The translations under genes were made by a program, and so were the position numbers. A stretch of 64,000 nt of DNA. Origin: Pristionchus mayeri. Taxonomy: Eukaryota > Nematoda > Chromadorea > Rhabditida > Neodiplogasteridae. Shown in pieces: positions 10,338-22,912 of this stretch. Location: the NCBI GenBank assembly GCA_036245805.1, contig BTRK01000001.1, forward strand, positions 4,588,001 to 4,652,000, given 5' to 3'. Every line of letters begins with the position of its first letter. Within the stretch, counting starts at the first letter, position 1. Below the pieces are notes generated by a model, which was not told where the DNA came from, ran no database searches, and saw nothing but the letters and a program-made list of their open reading frames with translations.

Positions 10338-13300
10338 TTGCCGAATTGGCAGTCTAGTCTAAACCTAGACGAGTCTATACTCCCAACTAATATCCCGTAT
10401 GGCAGGATTCGCGGTTTCCGTGCTCTCCGAATACGTAACATTTTTTTCGGTATGCAGCAAGCATTGCCTTCCTTAATTAGCCAGTTTAAGTATGTATATT
10501 ATACCCTCCATTCTCCATTCTCCATTCTCCATTCGAGCGCGGCTGAGAGGCGATCGATCTCGACTTTCCTCTCTGTCTGTTCTCGTTTGGGAGTCCCCCG
10601 GCGTCGACTTGGACAACCGTCGGTGGTATCTGTCTGCTGCATGCCCGTCGATACTCTTCGAATCGGGACGCTCAACTGCAGGACGCTCAAGAAGGACGAC
10701 AGGATAATCGAGATCGAGGATGCAGTGAGTAAATGCCCTTTTGACATCATCGCCCTCCAGGAGACCAGGCGCAAGGGCCATACTAGTCTTACCCTATCCA
10801 ATTCGCAACATCTGCTAGTGGCATACGGTATTCAATCATGCCATGGTACCGGCTTCCTGGTGGACAAACAATGGGCGAACTCAAGCATCTTCCACCCTGT
10901 CAATCCTCGTCTCTCGTACCTGGATATCCCATCAATCGGGTTGCGTATTATCAACGCCTACGCACCTACCTCTTCTTACCCGGATCAAGTCTTCACTACC
11001 TTTCTAAACGAGCTAAGCACACTAATTGCAACCTCTACCCGTCGTGTTCGACTACCGGGGGGTGGAAGGGGGCATATAGTGGTGCTCGGTGACTTCAACT
11101 CGAAGATCGGATCCAGAGAGGCGATTGAGGAGCGATTTATCGGAAGACATGGACTGGGAGAAAGAAACGAAAGAGGGCAAAGCTTGGTCGACTTCTGCAT
11201 GGAAGCAAAGATGTTCGTACACAACACTCGCTTTCAAAAACGCGATACTCGGAAGTGGACATGGCTCAGCCCGAACATGCAATCCCGTAATGCAATCGAT
11301 TATGTCATGACGACCAATCCAAAAATAGTGCAAGACGTCTTTATTGACGGGAGCTTTGATTTCGCAACTGACCATAGGCTTTTGATGGCCACAGTCAAAA
11401 TAACGTCAGAAGTGAAACGTCGTATCCACAAGTCTCGGCCAAAAGTGCAACTTGATAAGAACAAATTTGTGTCCGGAATATTGTCTCTAACGCGAACCGA
11501 TGTGAATAGTTACGAAAGGATGACTTCTGCAATCCAATCAATTGCTGACGAATCCACGACACAGGTTCCATCTGAAGATCGATTTTCACCACAAACCAAG
11601 AAACTGTTTGCTGAAAGACGAAGATTAAGAGATCAAAATCCTACGCCGATCATTCGAATGCAGTTTTCAGTCACTAGTAAAGCACTGCGTTTCTCGATTC
11701 AAAACGACATAAGAAAGCGTCATCTGGAAATAGTTCGACAAGCAGTGGAATATGGATATAGTACGAAAAAGGCTCTAAGGAGTTCACAAATAGGACAGAC
11801 AAAACTATTCCAACTCGAACGAGAAGATGGCACAATTGCGAACACGAAGAATGAACTGGATACTGTAGTCAAGAATTATTACGATGACTTATTCCGAAGA
11901 ACGAGACGGCCGAAACGAGAAAAATTTCTGACAAATGACTTCTTCCCACCAATTATCGAAAGTGAAGTATGGCACGCGATTTACAAACTGAAAAACGGAA
12001 AGTCCCCTGGCCCGGACAAGGTAACAGCAGAGATGTTGAAGTACGGTAGTGACATCCTTGTCAAACCCCTTTGCTCTCTGTTCAACAAATGGATACTGGA
12101 GGAGACTGTTCCCGATACTCTGCCAAACTCACTGATATCACTCATTTATAAGAAAGGAAATCAACTCGACATTTCAAAATACCGTCCAATTGCACTCTTA
12201 AATCTGATATACAAAACATTCACCTCGACCATCGATAATCGAATAGAAAAAACGTTGTCCACGAGCCAACCACCGGAGCAAGCCGGCTTTCGCAAGAACT
12301 ATGCAACAACGGACCACATGTTTACTCTCCACGAACTGATGAGCAAGTCGGTTGAGTACAACTTTCCATTGTACCTAGTCTTCATTGATTTTGCAAAAGC
12401 TTTTGATTCGGTAGAATTCAGTGGCTTGTGGAGTGCATTATTTCAACAAGGAATCCACTCGAAGATCGTGAACACCTTGCGACAAGTATACCAAAAGGCC
12501 AATGTTTTCGTAAGAGTTGGATCGAGCTAAGTGCCCATTGATGTAGAAAGAGGCGTCCGTCAAGGAGATCCGTTGTCTCCCCACCTCTTTAACAGTGTAC
12601 TGGAAGGTGTATTTCGTGAAATGAATTGGGATGATTTTGGAATAAGGATCGACGGAAGAAATCTGACCCATTTGCGATACGCAGATGACATCGTCCTAAT
12701 TTCACATGACCCCAAAGAAGTTTCAAGTATGTTGCGTGAACTGGTGAATGCGAGCAAAAAAGTTGGATTGAAAATAAACCAAAAGAAAACTGTCGCCATG
12801 ACGAACCGTACTCAAGTATCACTTCACATCGAACAAGATTCTTTGAGCTATGTCAGCAGTTTTGTCTACCTTGGCGTCCGAGTATCATTCGACAACAACT
12901 TATTGCTTGAACTAAACAGAAGGATCGGAAACGCGTGGAAAGCATTCAACAAATTTCACGATTTTCTTACCAACCGGGCTGTCGCAATGGGACTGAAAGC
13001 TAGAGTTTACCATATGTGCATAGAGCCTGCTCTACTGTATGGCAGTGAAATCTGGAGCTCAACGAAGAAAGCAAGAACGAGATTGATTGTGGCACAGCGT
13101 TCGATGATGAGAAAAATGGCCGGAGTAACGTGAATGGATAGGAAGAGCAATGAGTGGTTAGCAAACAAAGTACCGATACAAGATGTTCGAGTCCGAGCTA
13201 TGCACAAGAAATGGACTTGGGCACGACGAATTGCATCACTGGACGACGATAGATGGACGCAGAGAATTGTTTTCTGGACACCGTGGGATAAGGAAAGACC

Positions 13301-13461
13301 GATTGGACGACCAAGAACGAGATGGCGGGATGAAATAGTGGAGCGAGTAGGAATAAACTGGGCTGATATTTGCAGAAGATACCCCGATAAATGGACCGAC
13401 GGCATGATTCAACAGGCCCATGCCCTGAAGTTTGAATAAATTGATTTGATTTGATTTGATA
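10338..13461 (+). mobile_element. RTE-type non-LTR retrotransposon, one ORF with two in-frame stops
   Basis: A single reading frame runs 10338-13439, broken only by TAA at 12528-12530 and TGA at 13131-13133. The first third is an endonuclease-exonuclease-phosphatase domain (TLNCRTLKK, IALQETR, VVLGDFNSKIG, NAIDYVM, ATDHRLL). The middle is reverse transcriptase: KLKNGKSPGPDKVTAEMLK, SKYRPIALLN, EQAGFR, FIDFAKAFDSV, GVRQGDPLSPHLFN and the catalytic box RYADDIV. The C-terminus carries the W..R...D..RW / GRPRTRWRDEI block typical of RTE-like elements. The 3' end is a short tail of (TTGAT)n at 13440-13461, without poly(A). The two nonsense codons make this copy non-autonomous, but overall decay is slight. 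The 5' end is uncertain; a short ccattct tandem lies near 10505-10540. RTE clade is inferred from domain order and tail. Confidence 0.85.
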
Positions 13462-13542
13462 TTATACCCAGATTTCTTGGCAATACTGAAAATTTTCAAA
13501 GTTGGAAATCAGAATTTATGTCGAAAGTAATGATAGATTCTT

Positions 13543-13607
13543 GTTTCACTGCTGATGAAAATTCTAACCAGTCAGTCTGAGAACAATTCCGGGAACACTC
13601 ATGGTGC
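13543..13607 (+). ncRNA. 21U-RNA-like locus
   Basis: TTGTTTCACTGCTG, G at 13543; ACCAGTCAGTCTGAGAACAA then T at 13587 (44 nt). Confidence 0.6.
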
Positions 13608-13652
13608 AAAAATTTTGTGAAAAAATATAAAAATATTTAAATAAATTTTGCA

Positions 13653-13721
13653 CATGATGAACACGAAGAGACTTTTTGAAGGCTGCACGGAAGATCATCA
13701 GAGCATCAGTGCAATGGAATA
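13653..13721 (-). pseudogene. Decayed transporter exon E14 remnant
   Basis: Matches E14 around gaagatcatcagagcatcag and tgcaatggaat, with a frame-breaking insertion in the middle. It lies about 100 bp to the right of a well-kept 21U-like unit at 13543. Confidence 0.5.
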
Positions 13722-14468
13722 TGCGAGGTTTATTATATTCGAGAATAAATTTGAGTGCAATGGAAGAGAAGTTCGATTTTCTAGTTCATAAACAGTCCTG
13801 TTATTCGTAAATGTATTCGTGTGTTCATTTTCAAGTATTCGTAAATTTCGTAAGTTATTGATTCAAATTAAATATGCGAGCGTCGTGCTTGTTATCAAGC
13901 GTTGATGAATAGGGTGGTCTGAACAGATCAAGGCTCCTTTTGAGCTGCTCGGCGGTTCGAATAAAGGTTGGGCGTCTAGCCCTCCACGAGCATCGCGTGC
14001 CGCGCGGCTCAAATTGCTGCTCGCGAACGAGACTGGGACGATATATCACATAGATGTGCGCTCTCTCATCGACCCGTTTTCGAGCCGAAACGGGTAAAAC
14101 GGCTCGCGCGCTCTAAGGCGAGTCAGACGTCGAGAGAGCGCAGCCCGCGACGCCTGATACTGGTTAGGCGAAAGAGATAGAGAGAGTCTAAAAATCGGAC
14201 ACCCATGAACAGTTTTTGCCGCACGTCTGCTAAAACTCAATTTTACATTAGCGATATAAGAAGAGTGTGAACACTCTTCTTGTTCGCACTATTTACTGAA
14301 GGAATCGTGGTAGCCTTACTGTCAGCAAAAATGTTTATTTTATCGGTATGTAGGATGCACTTCCTCCCTGAATCTTTCATTCTAATGTTTCGCTTACCCA
14401 TTTTAAGAGATCTCTTAATTATCAACGATGGAAAACAGAAGCAGAATTGAAATTGCTTCTTCATTCGT

Positions 14469-14533
14469 GTTTCATCGATGCTTCATAATAAATGCAGCTA
14501 CTCTGAGAACAGTTCAGGCGGTGCATTTAGCAT
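14469..14533 (+). ncRNA. 21U-RNA-like locus
   Basis: GTGTTTCATCGATG, G at 14469; CTCTGAGAACAGT with the T at 14513 (44 nt). The box is CAGT, still pyrimidine-purine-N-T. Confidence 0.5.
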
Positions 14534-15001
14534 TATAATAAAAATAAAGTTTGACGAAGTATATGATCTTTTGCAGCACATTATTTTTTCGTCGCGTCTA
14601 AGGCTTAGATAAATTATTATTACATTATTATTCTCTACCTTAGTATTCAAATTATCCACTTCTTGTTTTACAGAAACTTTGAATTTTTTTGTGAATATTC
14701 AATCACATTCTCCTTACTGATTGTTAAATATCTCCTTTTTTTAATTCGCCAACTGTTGAATGTTGAATGCTCAGTTCTTTGTAGTGCAATAGGGACCGCA
14801 GTAAACATGATTATTCAGTGAAAAAGTAAGAAGGAGAATTTATTGGCGAAAAGAAATGTGTATCACTACACTGTGACTTAAAATGTAGGCCTGAATACCG
14901 ATACTCGACGAAAAAATGTATTTTATCTATATTATACCGGAGAACTCTCAAGAGTCAACGATAGCATTCAAAATCCAACCTGAAAGTGATTCTCGTTTCA
15001 T

Positions 15002-15066
15002 GTTTCGCCGATGCTTCAAATTTCATCCAGTCACCCTTGGAACAATTAGTCTTCGTTTTTCCCTTC
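15002..15066 (+). ncRNA. 21U-RNA-like locus
   Basis: ATGTTTCGCCGATG, G at 15002; CATCCAGTCACCCTTGGAAC, then AAT with the T at 15046 (44 nt). About 110 bp left of decayed E15. Confidence 0.55.
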
Positions 15067-15156
15067 TAAAAGATAAACAAAAATATAAATATAGGTATTT
15101 CTTCAGTGTTTCCTCTTACTTCTACCTCCTCACTTGTTTTCTAACTCCTCTCACTT

Positions 15157-15514
15157 GACAATGTCGACACATCCCTGAAAGAGGGGGATATAAAGAGAGC
15201 ATCCAATCAATACGAGAATTGTCGGAGCACGATGAGATCTCTGAAAAGAGATATTATCTTTGCCTTCATCTCATGCGTTCTTAGTCTTAAATGAATGACA
15301 AATCTGTGTTTCTTAATAAACTTTAAGGTGGACAAAATGGATAAAGATATCAGAAATAACGTAATATTTTGGAATTCAATCAAAACCGAGTATCGCTAAT
15401 AGAATATCGTAAAGAGCTATACGAATGCTCACGAACTCCTCTGAGTGTAGTAACCGTCCATTCTGTTACCATTCGTTGCCCCGTCCAACCGCCCGTTACA
15501 TTAAAACCATTGCA
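15157..15514 (-). pseudogene. Decayed transporter exons E15 and E17
   Basis: 15240-15157 matches E15 (tcacttgacaatgtcgacac, atccctgaaagagggggat, gatgagatctctg). 15514-15429 matches E17 (actcctctgagtg, agtaaccgtccattc, cattcgttgc) but has stops and no usable acceptor. E16 is not recognisable between them. Confidence 0.6.
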
Positions 15515-16257
15515 ACGAAGTGCCGTTGACCGGGGCTCATGAAACAGTAAGTATTTGTTTTTATCAACACATGCAAAATTTACTGCGTCACTGCTGCAAG
15601 CTCTGCTATCACTTAACGTATCGTAAAATCGCGCATCGTAAAATGGTTATAACTGGCGTCTAAGTGTCCGTATTTTTGGCGCAAGTATATCATTCGAAAG
15701 CTCTTTATGAACTACATGCACTGTGCGAATTTCGTTTGCACCTTTTCCTACACTTTTTAGAAATTTGGCATAGAATGTACCATCGTTAAAATGGATTTTC
15801 ATGGAAAAAAATTTAGAAGGATCGATAGAGCTCTGAAAATGAGCGAGGGTCACTCAGATGACAATTTCCGTCTATCTTTCAATAGAACCGAGATAAGAGC
15901 GGTCAAAGAAGGTGCAGCCGATAGCTGACCCGGTGTAGGGAGCTCCAAAATGAAGTATGCATAATGAGACTTCGCGGGTCAGTCTAACATGCCTTGGGAC
16001 GATCAAGACTGGTAAGAACCAATTTTACGGTTTTCCGTCCATTCCCTGGGATAGCTCGATTCTCTCGTGAAAGGCGTGATATAGCGAAGTCGAGATTTTT
16101 TGGCCAAAAAATTACGATTTTTTACGCCTGCACATTTTCTTTCACGTTTTGGTGAGGAGATGTGTGCAAATTCGTTTTCTACGAGTCGAAATACGTCGGA
16201 AAACTTTAACTCGGCTCATTCTGAGATTTTTGATTTTTGCCCTCAAAAGCCAAAAAT

Positions 16258-17026
16258 GTAAACAAATTTGTCGATGTGAACTACATGAATAGATTTTAAA
16301 AAAATTTGCTACATTCCTCTGATAGAGCTGAAAATTAGTGAACATCTCAAGGTGGATTGGTATTGCGAGATATTCTTAAGTTTATTCTCAGGGCGACTTT
16401 ATCGATAGGAGTCACAAATTCAGATACAAATCTCTTTACAGTCATCGACATCTGGCAGTGTTGGTTTCGTCATTTTGTTGTACATTATAATGTTCTAGAA
16501 TTCTGGAATTCTGGGAAAAGAAATTTCTTTTATTTTTTTTGCATTTTTAAAATTAAAATGTTAATGAACAGATCAATAGGGCTCGGTAGTGTGTTTATAT
16601 ATATTTCTATTTGCTCGCTTAATCGTTCATGATCAACGACGATATTCATAACCGGGACCATTTCACAAAGCGAGAAAACTCACTGGTGCTTACTGTGCTT
16701 GTCCTTGAAGTGGATGACGCTACTCATTCTGCAATAAACGATAGAATTAGAAAGCGCATGATATCTACAAGAATTAAGCGAGCAAATAGAAATATACATA
16801 AACACACGATGTCGAAAATGACGAAACCAACGATGTCGATGACTGTAAAGAGATTTATATCTGAATTTGTGACTCCTATCGGTAAAGTCTTCCTGAGAAT
16901 AAACTAAAGAATATCTCGCAATACCAATCCACCTTGAGATGTTCACTAATTTTCAGCTCTATCAGAGGAATGTAGCAATTTTTTTAAAAATCTATTCATG
17001 TAGTTCACATCGACAAATTTGTTTAC
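16258..17026. mobile_element. Fold-back element, about 0.77 kb
   Basis: Left arm GTAAACAAATTTGTCGATGT (16258) pairs with the right end near 17026. Further in, ATCTCAAGGTGGATTGGTAT pairs with its complement near 16930, and CGACATC..TGGTTTCGTCATTT pairs with the arm near 16820. ORFs on either strand here are arm shadows. Confidence 0.8.
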
Positions 17027-17039
17027 AAAACAATATTAA

Positions 17040-18240
17040 AAAGACATGGAATCACCAATAGACAATTAGGTGTTCAATAATTTTCAGCTCTGTCACAAAT
17101 CGATGGGAAAATATCTTTGTTTAGAACTTTTCTGTGATTCAAATCGAAAGTTGGTTGGTAGAACAATCTTAGAAATCTTTCGAACCACAAATCCACCATG
17201 AGGTATTTTATAGTTGTGCGCTTATTTTCCCTAAATATCAACTTCGAATAAAGTTCAAGCTATCGAGTGCTCACAAATTAACATGGATCCCGAGGCTACA
17301 ATAGGAATACTAATGTGTATTCAGTAAAAGTACATTCAAAAAGCGGAAATACGTTCACCGATATATTTCTGGACCGAATGAAGGTGAAAACGTTATAATT
17401 TTATTCCGAGGAAAATAGGATAACAATGCATGGATACTATGTTGAATTTCTGTAAAACAAAATGATGAAACTGCAAACATTATCTGTACATGTTTGAACA
17501 CGTAACGAAACTCACAATCAGAGCAATTGAACGATAGAAAGTACAATCAATAGAATGATACAAATAGATTACGGTGCATTGGGATACTGTATTGATCATA
17601 TTTCACGGGCCTGAGCTAGCCGTCATGAATACGGTAATGATACGAAAGAAATAAAACGAGCTTCGCGGGAAAGGAAGATGGAAAAGAGATTGCACACAAA
17701 ACAGTAATACTTCGAGTGAAAATTTTTCTATGTCATAAATCACTTAAAAATGGATCGATTTCTCCACAACCATACATTGTTATGTACAAGGCATCTACAG
17801 TAACCAGATGGGCAAGTACCGTACTCTCACTCGATAATGGTGGTTCAAGCATCTACAGTAGCCCTGCGGGTCAGGTACCGTACTCTCAATCGATAATTGT
17901 AGTGGTGGTGCGGGGTGACTTCTCCACTTTGCCCCCTTCACACTCTCAGTTCGTCGCTGTCTCTCGCTAGAGGAACACTGTCCGATGTCGAGGACTGAAA
18001 AAAAAATTTTATGTGACTTTGTTTCTCGCATTGATAAAGGAGCACTCACAACTATATTATCAAGAGTTAGCACCACCAATCCACCATAAGGTGATCAATA
18101 ATTTTCCAAAAAAACTTACTTTCAAGGCAGATGGTAAAATATGTTATTTTTTCTATTCATGTTTTTAACATCAACAAAATGGATTGCAGAACAATCTTAA
18201 CGAGAAATTGCACCGCCAATCCACCGGCGATGCTTTAAAT
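17040..18240. repeat. Degenerate repeats carrying the motif caccaatccacc
   Basis: The phrase ccaatccacc-(g/t)tgaggt-gttcaataatttt recurs at about 16922, 17049, 17190, 18070 and 18210, and again at 28190 in the next duplicate. Units of roughly 130-150 bp also share gatgggaaaatatttttg and cgacaaattgg. No coding content was seen outside E19. Confidence 0.45.
17352..17970. repeat. Recent 0.62-kb duplicate of 27461-28079
   Basis: The two segments, 10,109 bp apart, differ at only a few positions by eye, whereas exons further in differ more. The block covers the last exon (E19) of the transporter and its 3' flank, so it marks a recent duplication or gene conversion of the 3' end. Confidence 0.75.
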
Positions 18241-19332
18241 TTTTGCTTTCCTTTACTCATAGAAGTGCAATTAACTACAATCTACGCATCAGTAGTACAA
18301 ATAGACATTGCGATTCATGCAATCTCTCACCAGGAGTGGTCTCGTTGATCGATTGAAGCAGCAGAGACAACCGTCGAAGACGAAGAAGACCACAATCTGA
18401 GAAGAGAAGAGATTATTGGAAGATTTAGACCATGAACTGGGAAGATTTTCCAAGTAAGCACCCGTCTGCATTTTTAATGCATCAGTGAAACACAAATTGT
18501 GGCTGCTCCTTTTCAAAATTTGCAAATCACGTGATGCTATCATTTCCGAATCATCTAATTTTAAGTACGTAGACTGTTATGGAATACTGCATTATAGAAA
18601 AAGACATTGTATTAAATAATTTAAAAAGTGAAGAATTATATCAAACTCGGCTCACGAATAGACAGAGTACTCCTCTGAGTGCAGTAGTCGTCCATTCGAA
18701 TCCCATCCGTTGCACCACCGAACCACCCACAGTAGGACCGATGAAACCACTGCAAGAGGAGAAAGGGTAAAGACACTCCCCACAACTCTGAGTTTCAATT
18801 TTCCATAGCCTTCAAGAGCGCACAACAGAAACAGTCGTGAAAGGGTGAATGGAACCTTCCACCATCAACCATCTTCGAGGCAACGTAGAATTCAAGTTTC
18901 ATATGCGCACAGCGGTAACAAGCAACTGCCTGGCTATGAACATTAGTAACACTAGCAACCTTTGACATCCAACCCATCCTAATACTCTCTATGTTCAACT
19001 ATCATTCAGTATGTAGTAGAAAAGTATCCTCGGAAATCCAATAATAATCGTCGTGAAACTTGCGATAACAGGTTGTTATGAATATTTATTAACTGGAACC
19101 AACCCGAAGGAGAACGCCGATTGGAAAACTCCCGACATGCATCCATACGTTTGGAAGGGGTCGTCGAAACCGTGAAGTCTGCAAATTACAGTATACCATT
19201 CAATAATTTCACTTCTTTTCCTCATTAATCGTATATTACATAACCACTACTTTTCACCACATGGGATTAAAGTTGTTGTTATAGATCACCATCCAATCTA
19301 TAGAAATCTGCTTTTTGAAATTTTACATTCAT

Positions 19333-19397
19333 GTTTCAGGAATACTTCAAATTTCGGTTCGGAACCTCGAGAACAATCTGGATTCGCTTTAACTGAA
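19333..19397 (+). ncRNA. 21U-RNA-like locus in copy A intron E15-E16
   Basis: ATGTTTCAGGAATAC, G at 19333; CTCGAGAACAAT with the T at 19377 (44 nt). Antisense to the transporter and 41 bp left of exon E15. Confidence 0.6.
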
Positions 19398-20684
19398 CAC
19401 AACAATAATCTCCTCACTTGACGACATCTAGACATCCCTGGAAGGTGGGGATGTAGAGGGCTCCTGCTGCCAGTCCGAGAATAGTTAGAGCCACACCGAT
19501 CACTACGAGGTCTCTGAAGAGATTTCACTGAAGATTACAAGATTGTTACCTACTATTTTGGCACAATATCGATCTAAGGAAGCGCGAATAACTGTACATC
19601 GCTGCTACAATATACTTGTCTTATTGGAAGAACTATTCTATATTTGAAGAACAGAGGAGAACATGATCATATTCCAGCAGCTTTGCTCCTCTTTACCTAT
19701 CAGTGAAACACACAACTCAAAAATTTCTGGCACTATTTCGTCCATTGAAAGCGCGATTAATTTCTACGAGTCTCAACCAAAAGCGGAGAATTCAGTTTTA
19801 TTATATGAATTACGAAGGAAGACGGAACCGATGTCCCCATCTTTGCTGGTCTTAAATTATCAGTGAAACCCACAAATCACTAATAAGAAAAAACCAGTAA
19901 TGTCCGTTTTTGACTATACGAAAACATGCTTTAAAGCATTTCCAAGTCTTCTACATAATTAATAACTCAAAATCACAAGTATGCCCATCTTTATCAATCA
20001 ATAAACCCCTCAACTCACTTATCGAAAGGCATGAAGGGGGCGGGGCCAATGATGAACATCGCGAGGATTGTGAAGACTGCGCCGAAGAGCATCAGAGCGT
20101 CCGTGCAGTGGAATCTGTGATAGGGGTATTCAAATTATCAAATAATTTTATTTATCAATCCTTCAGTAAGCCCCAATTCTATTTGTTTGATATTTTTAAA
20201 CTTTTCACGAGAAGAAAACCAAACGTGACGGTTCTACACTATTCTTCAAGAACGACTGGAACTTCATTTCACCTTTCTTTTCATTCCAAGTCGAAATCAT
20301 AGAAATAATATTTTTAACGCATAATTAAATAAAAATTTCACCAACCTATCGATAAGGAAGATTGAGCTTAAATACTATAAAGAAAATTGAATTCCTCTAA
20401 CCGATCAATGAGGAATCCCCAGAATGACGCAGAGAGCGTGTACACTCCTCCACATAGGACGAACATCAGACCAACGAGGGTGGGAGTGAGATTGAACTGC
20501 AAATTCGATCTCATAGAATCGATGATGCGGGATCAGATGCATAATATAGATCGCTAAGCATAATTTATGAGAGACAATCTGAATGAGTGAACATATTTGT
20601 GAAGACCATTGCGTAGGAAAAATTTAATTCCTCATATGTTGGTACACGTGGTACTCAGTGGCCATATCGCAGGTATGACTTATT

Positions 20685-20812
20685 TAGTGTTCTAGATCAA
20701 GCGCTGAGCCGAATTTTATCGGAAAAAACTACGGTAAAAAAATTCAAAAATTGGTTATCATAATTTTCCGAAAAAAATCAGCGCATTTCTCAGCGCTTGA
20801 TCTAGAACACGA
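20685..20812. repeat. Palindrome in the E13-E12 intron
   Basis: GTGTTCTAGATCAAGCGCTG (about 20687) pairs with its complement ending about 20812. The same intron of copy C has a collapsed version at about 30462-30515 with almost no loop. Related sequence forms the ends of the nested fold-back at 56970-58229. Confidence 0.7.
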
Positions 20813-21881
20813 ATTATATTTTTCCTACTTGGCCGAGGTTACTTTCATTTACTCAGATAGTCTCTCTTATTCTCTGGATTTGTATTTCAAATTTTTGTCT
20901 CGGATTTGAACAATGGACATTTTGAGCTGCACAAGTATTACACATTAGAAACTGAGCACTTGGCCGTTGATAAGGGGATCATGTACAACTAATAATTATA
21001 ATAAGGATAAATCCACAGTCAATCCTCACCGTTCTGAGATGAGCTTCGAGAACAAATAAATTATAATAAAAGTAACCTTTAAAAATCCCTAAATTTGGTT
21101 AAAGTCACCCGCTTAGTGTTATAGTGAATTGGTGCAACAGATTTTCATCAAACTCAAACGCTTAAGTTTGATTATTGTCAGCCATAATTACTTGGCAAGT
21201 TGCTCTCACTAAAATACTATCTGAAAATTCGTACCAATGAGTGGTCCTGCAGTGAATCCCAATCCAGCAAACGTCTCCATTATACCCTGAAATGATTGAA
21301 TGTTTTAAAATGCGCGAGAATGCCGAACAATATTGCCAAACAGAATTTTGTTTCAAATATTTGGTATTCGTGAAACCCAAAAAGCACAGTGTATTACTGA
21401 AATTTTACTTGCCGAAATCAATCGATTGTTTCTAATCAATAGTTATTGTAACTACGGTACCACAATTACTGAGATTCGTCCCGGGAAACATCGTGCAGAA
21501 ATAGCAAAGGAAGATGTGACGAAGGCTGCATCTCCGATCGCCTAGAAAATAACGATTTTCGAGAGACATGATTGAATTAACATTCGAAAGCATGCATGTA
21601 AGTAACCTATTTGCATAATTCGTATGAATTTGGCGTATCAGCTCTTAAAGAATACGCTTTGGCTCGTGAGTAGTTCCCGAATTTTCAAAATAATCTAAAG
21701 TCAGCTTCACAGCAATGCAAAAGTGTATGACTTAGGGATCAAGTTGAATGCCATTGTCGGGAAAAGGTTACCTCCAGACATCTGACGAGCAGCGATAACC
21801 AGAAGAAGAGAGGACCTTCTGGGAGGTTGTTGAGGAATCTGAGAGATCAAATAGTTTTAGAAACTACAAATCCTTCAACTA

Positions 21882-22780
21882 TCAGGTTGATTCATAAGTC
21901 TCGCTCCAAGACTTTTCTATAGTTTACTCGCTTGTGGTTCACTTGTGTTCAAGACTACTTTGGCATTATTTGCGTGGTAATAGGTGCACATAAATTATGT
22001 GTTTTATGTGAATCAGTTCCATTTCGTTCCGCAGTAAAAAAAATTTTTCGAAAAAGTTACGAATTGACCGGTTTTTGAGTAGTGTGTTCAAGCCGCCGCT
22101 TAAACAAAACGAATGTAATAAAATCGCTGTATTCTTGTGAAGTCAGTAAGTGAGGGTCATTGTTTCCGATAAACACTTGAAAACGAAATTTCAGACTCTC
22201 TCGAGGAGCGCGCATAGTGAAAATTAGCGAAACTGGTCATCAAATTTCGATTTCGCGATTATTCCAAATGTGGCTTCTGCATGGAATGCTGAATCTCCAC
22301 AATTATTTAATGGTAGCATCCACATGATATGCTCTTCCACTTCTGATAAATTTAAGACCATTAGCTCGTTCATCAGAAATGCGCAGCTTCCAGAAACAAA
22401 TTCCGCAATATTCAAGAACTCAGAACTATGAAATTCCTGCCTATCTGGTCAGGCAGTTTCAAGGCTGATCCGGTGCACGTCTACTATAAGAATTCCCATA
22501 TAAAATACTTTACGAAAATAGCGTTGTTGTGGCGCTATCATGATAACGCAATGAGTACCATTCCATCAAATTGGCTGTTCCAAATTTCAAGTTTGTGGCA
22601 TTTCGATCCTTGACATTCCAGTAGAATCGATTGATCACGTATGAGTATAGGTGGGCTATGGAGAGCGCACATGTACTAATATAACTCAAAAGGGAATGAT
22701 AGATTTGATAAAGTTCGAAGCAAATTATATTTGAAAAACGTCAGGCGTGAAAATGGAGCGAAACTTATGAATCAACCTAA
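21882..22780. mobile_element. Mariner-like element, degenerate
   Basis: Terminal inverted repeats tcAGGTTGATTCATAAGT(c/t)TCGCTCC at 21882 and near 22755-22780 have the AGGTTG....ATAAGT form usual for mariner. About 900 bp lie between them. No intact transposase is open in any frame. It sits between copy A exon E7 and the fused exon of copy B. Confidence 0.65.
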
Positions 22781-22912
22781 CATTAACAAACCGAAAAGCC
22801 CATTTCCTATGCTCAATGTCTGTAACACGAAATTCTCAGCACCAATGTTCGCAAAAAAACCCATTTCCAGCTGTAACTAATGAAAATCATATAAGTTTTA
22901 TGGATACCGTAC

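Larger units (their letters stand above)
17795..21838 (-). pseudogene. Transporter copy A (3' half), exons E10-E11 missing
   Basis: Minus-strand exons: E7 21838-21772, E8 21541-21461, E9 21286-21235, a stub of E12 about 21051-21030, E13 20496-20402, E14 20114-20019, E15 19513-19418, E16 19178-19104, E17 18749-18656, E18 18396-18331, E19 17977-17795. Each complete exon has the same length and phase as in copy C and reads cleanly (for example FLNNLPEGPLFFW, GIMETFAGLGFTAGPLIG, YIPTFQGCLDVVK). E10, E11 and most of E12 are absent between 21060 and 21230, and exons E1-E6 are missing to the right, where a mariner-like element and the fused exon at 22913 follow. Loss of two central membrane segments should abolish transport, so I call it a pseudogene even though the 3' exons look selected or young. 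Confidence 0.7.

Noticed and set aside
18486..18491. Other TGAAAC hexamers (e.g. 18486, 28606, 29697, 23393) as 21U-like loci
   Set aside because: No YRNT box with the T at 43-45 nt was found, so these could be chance or decayed.
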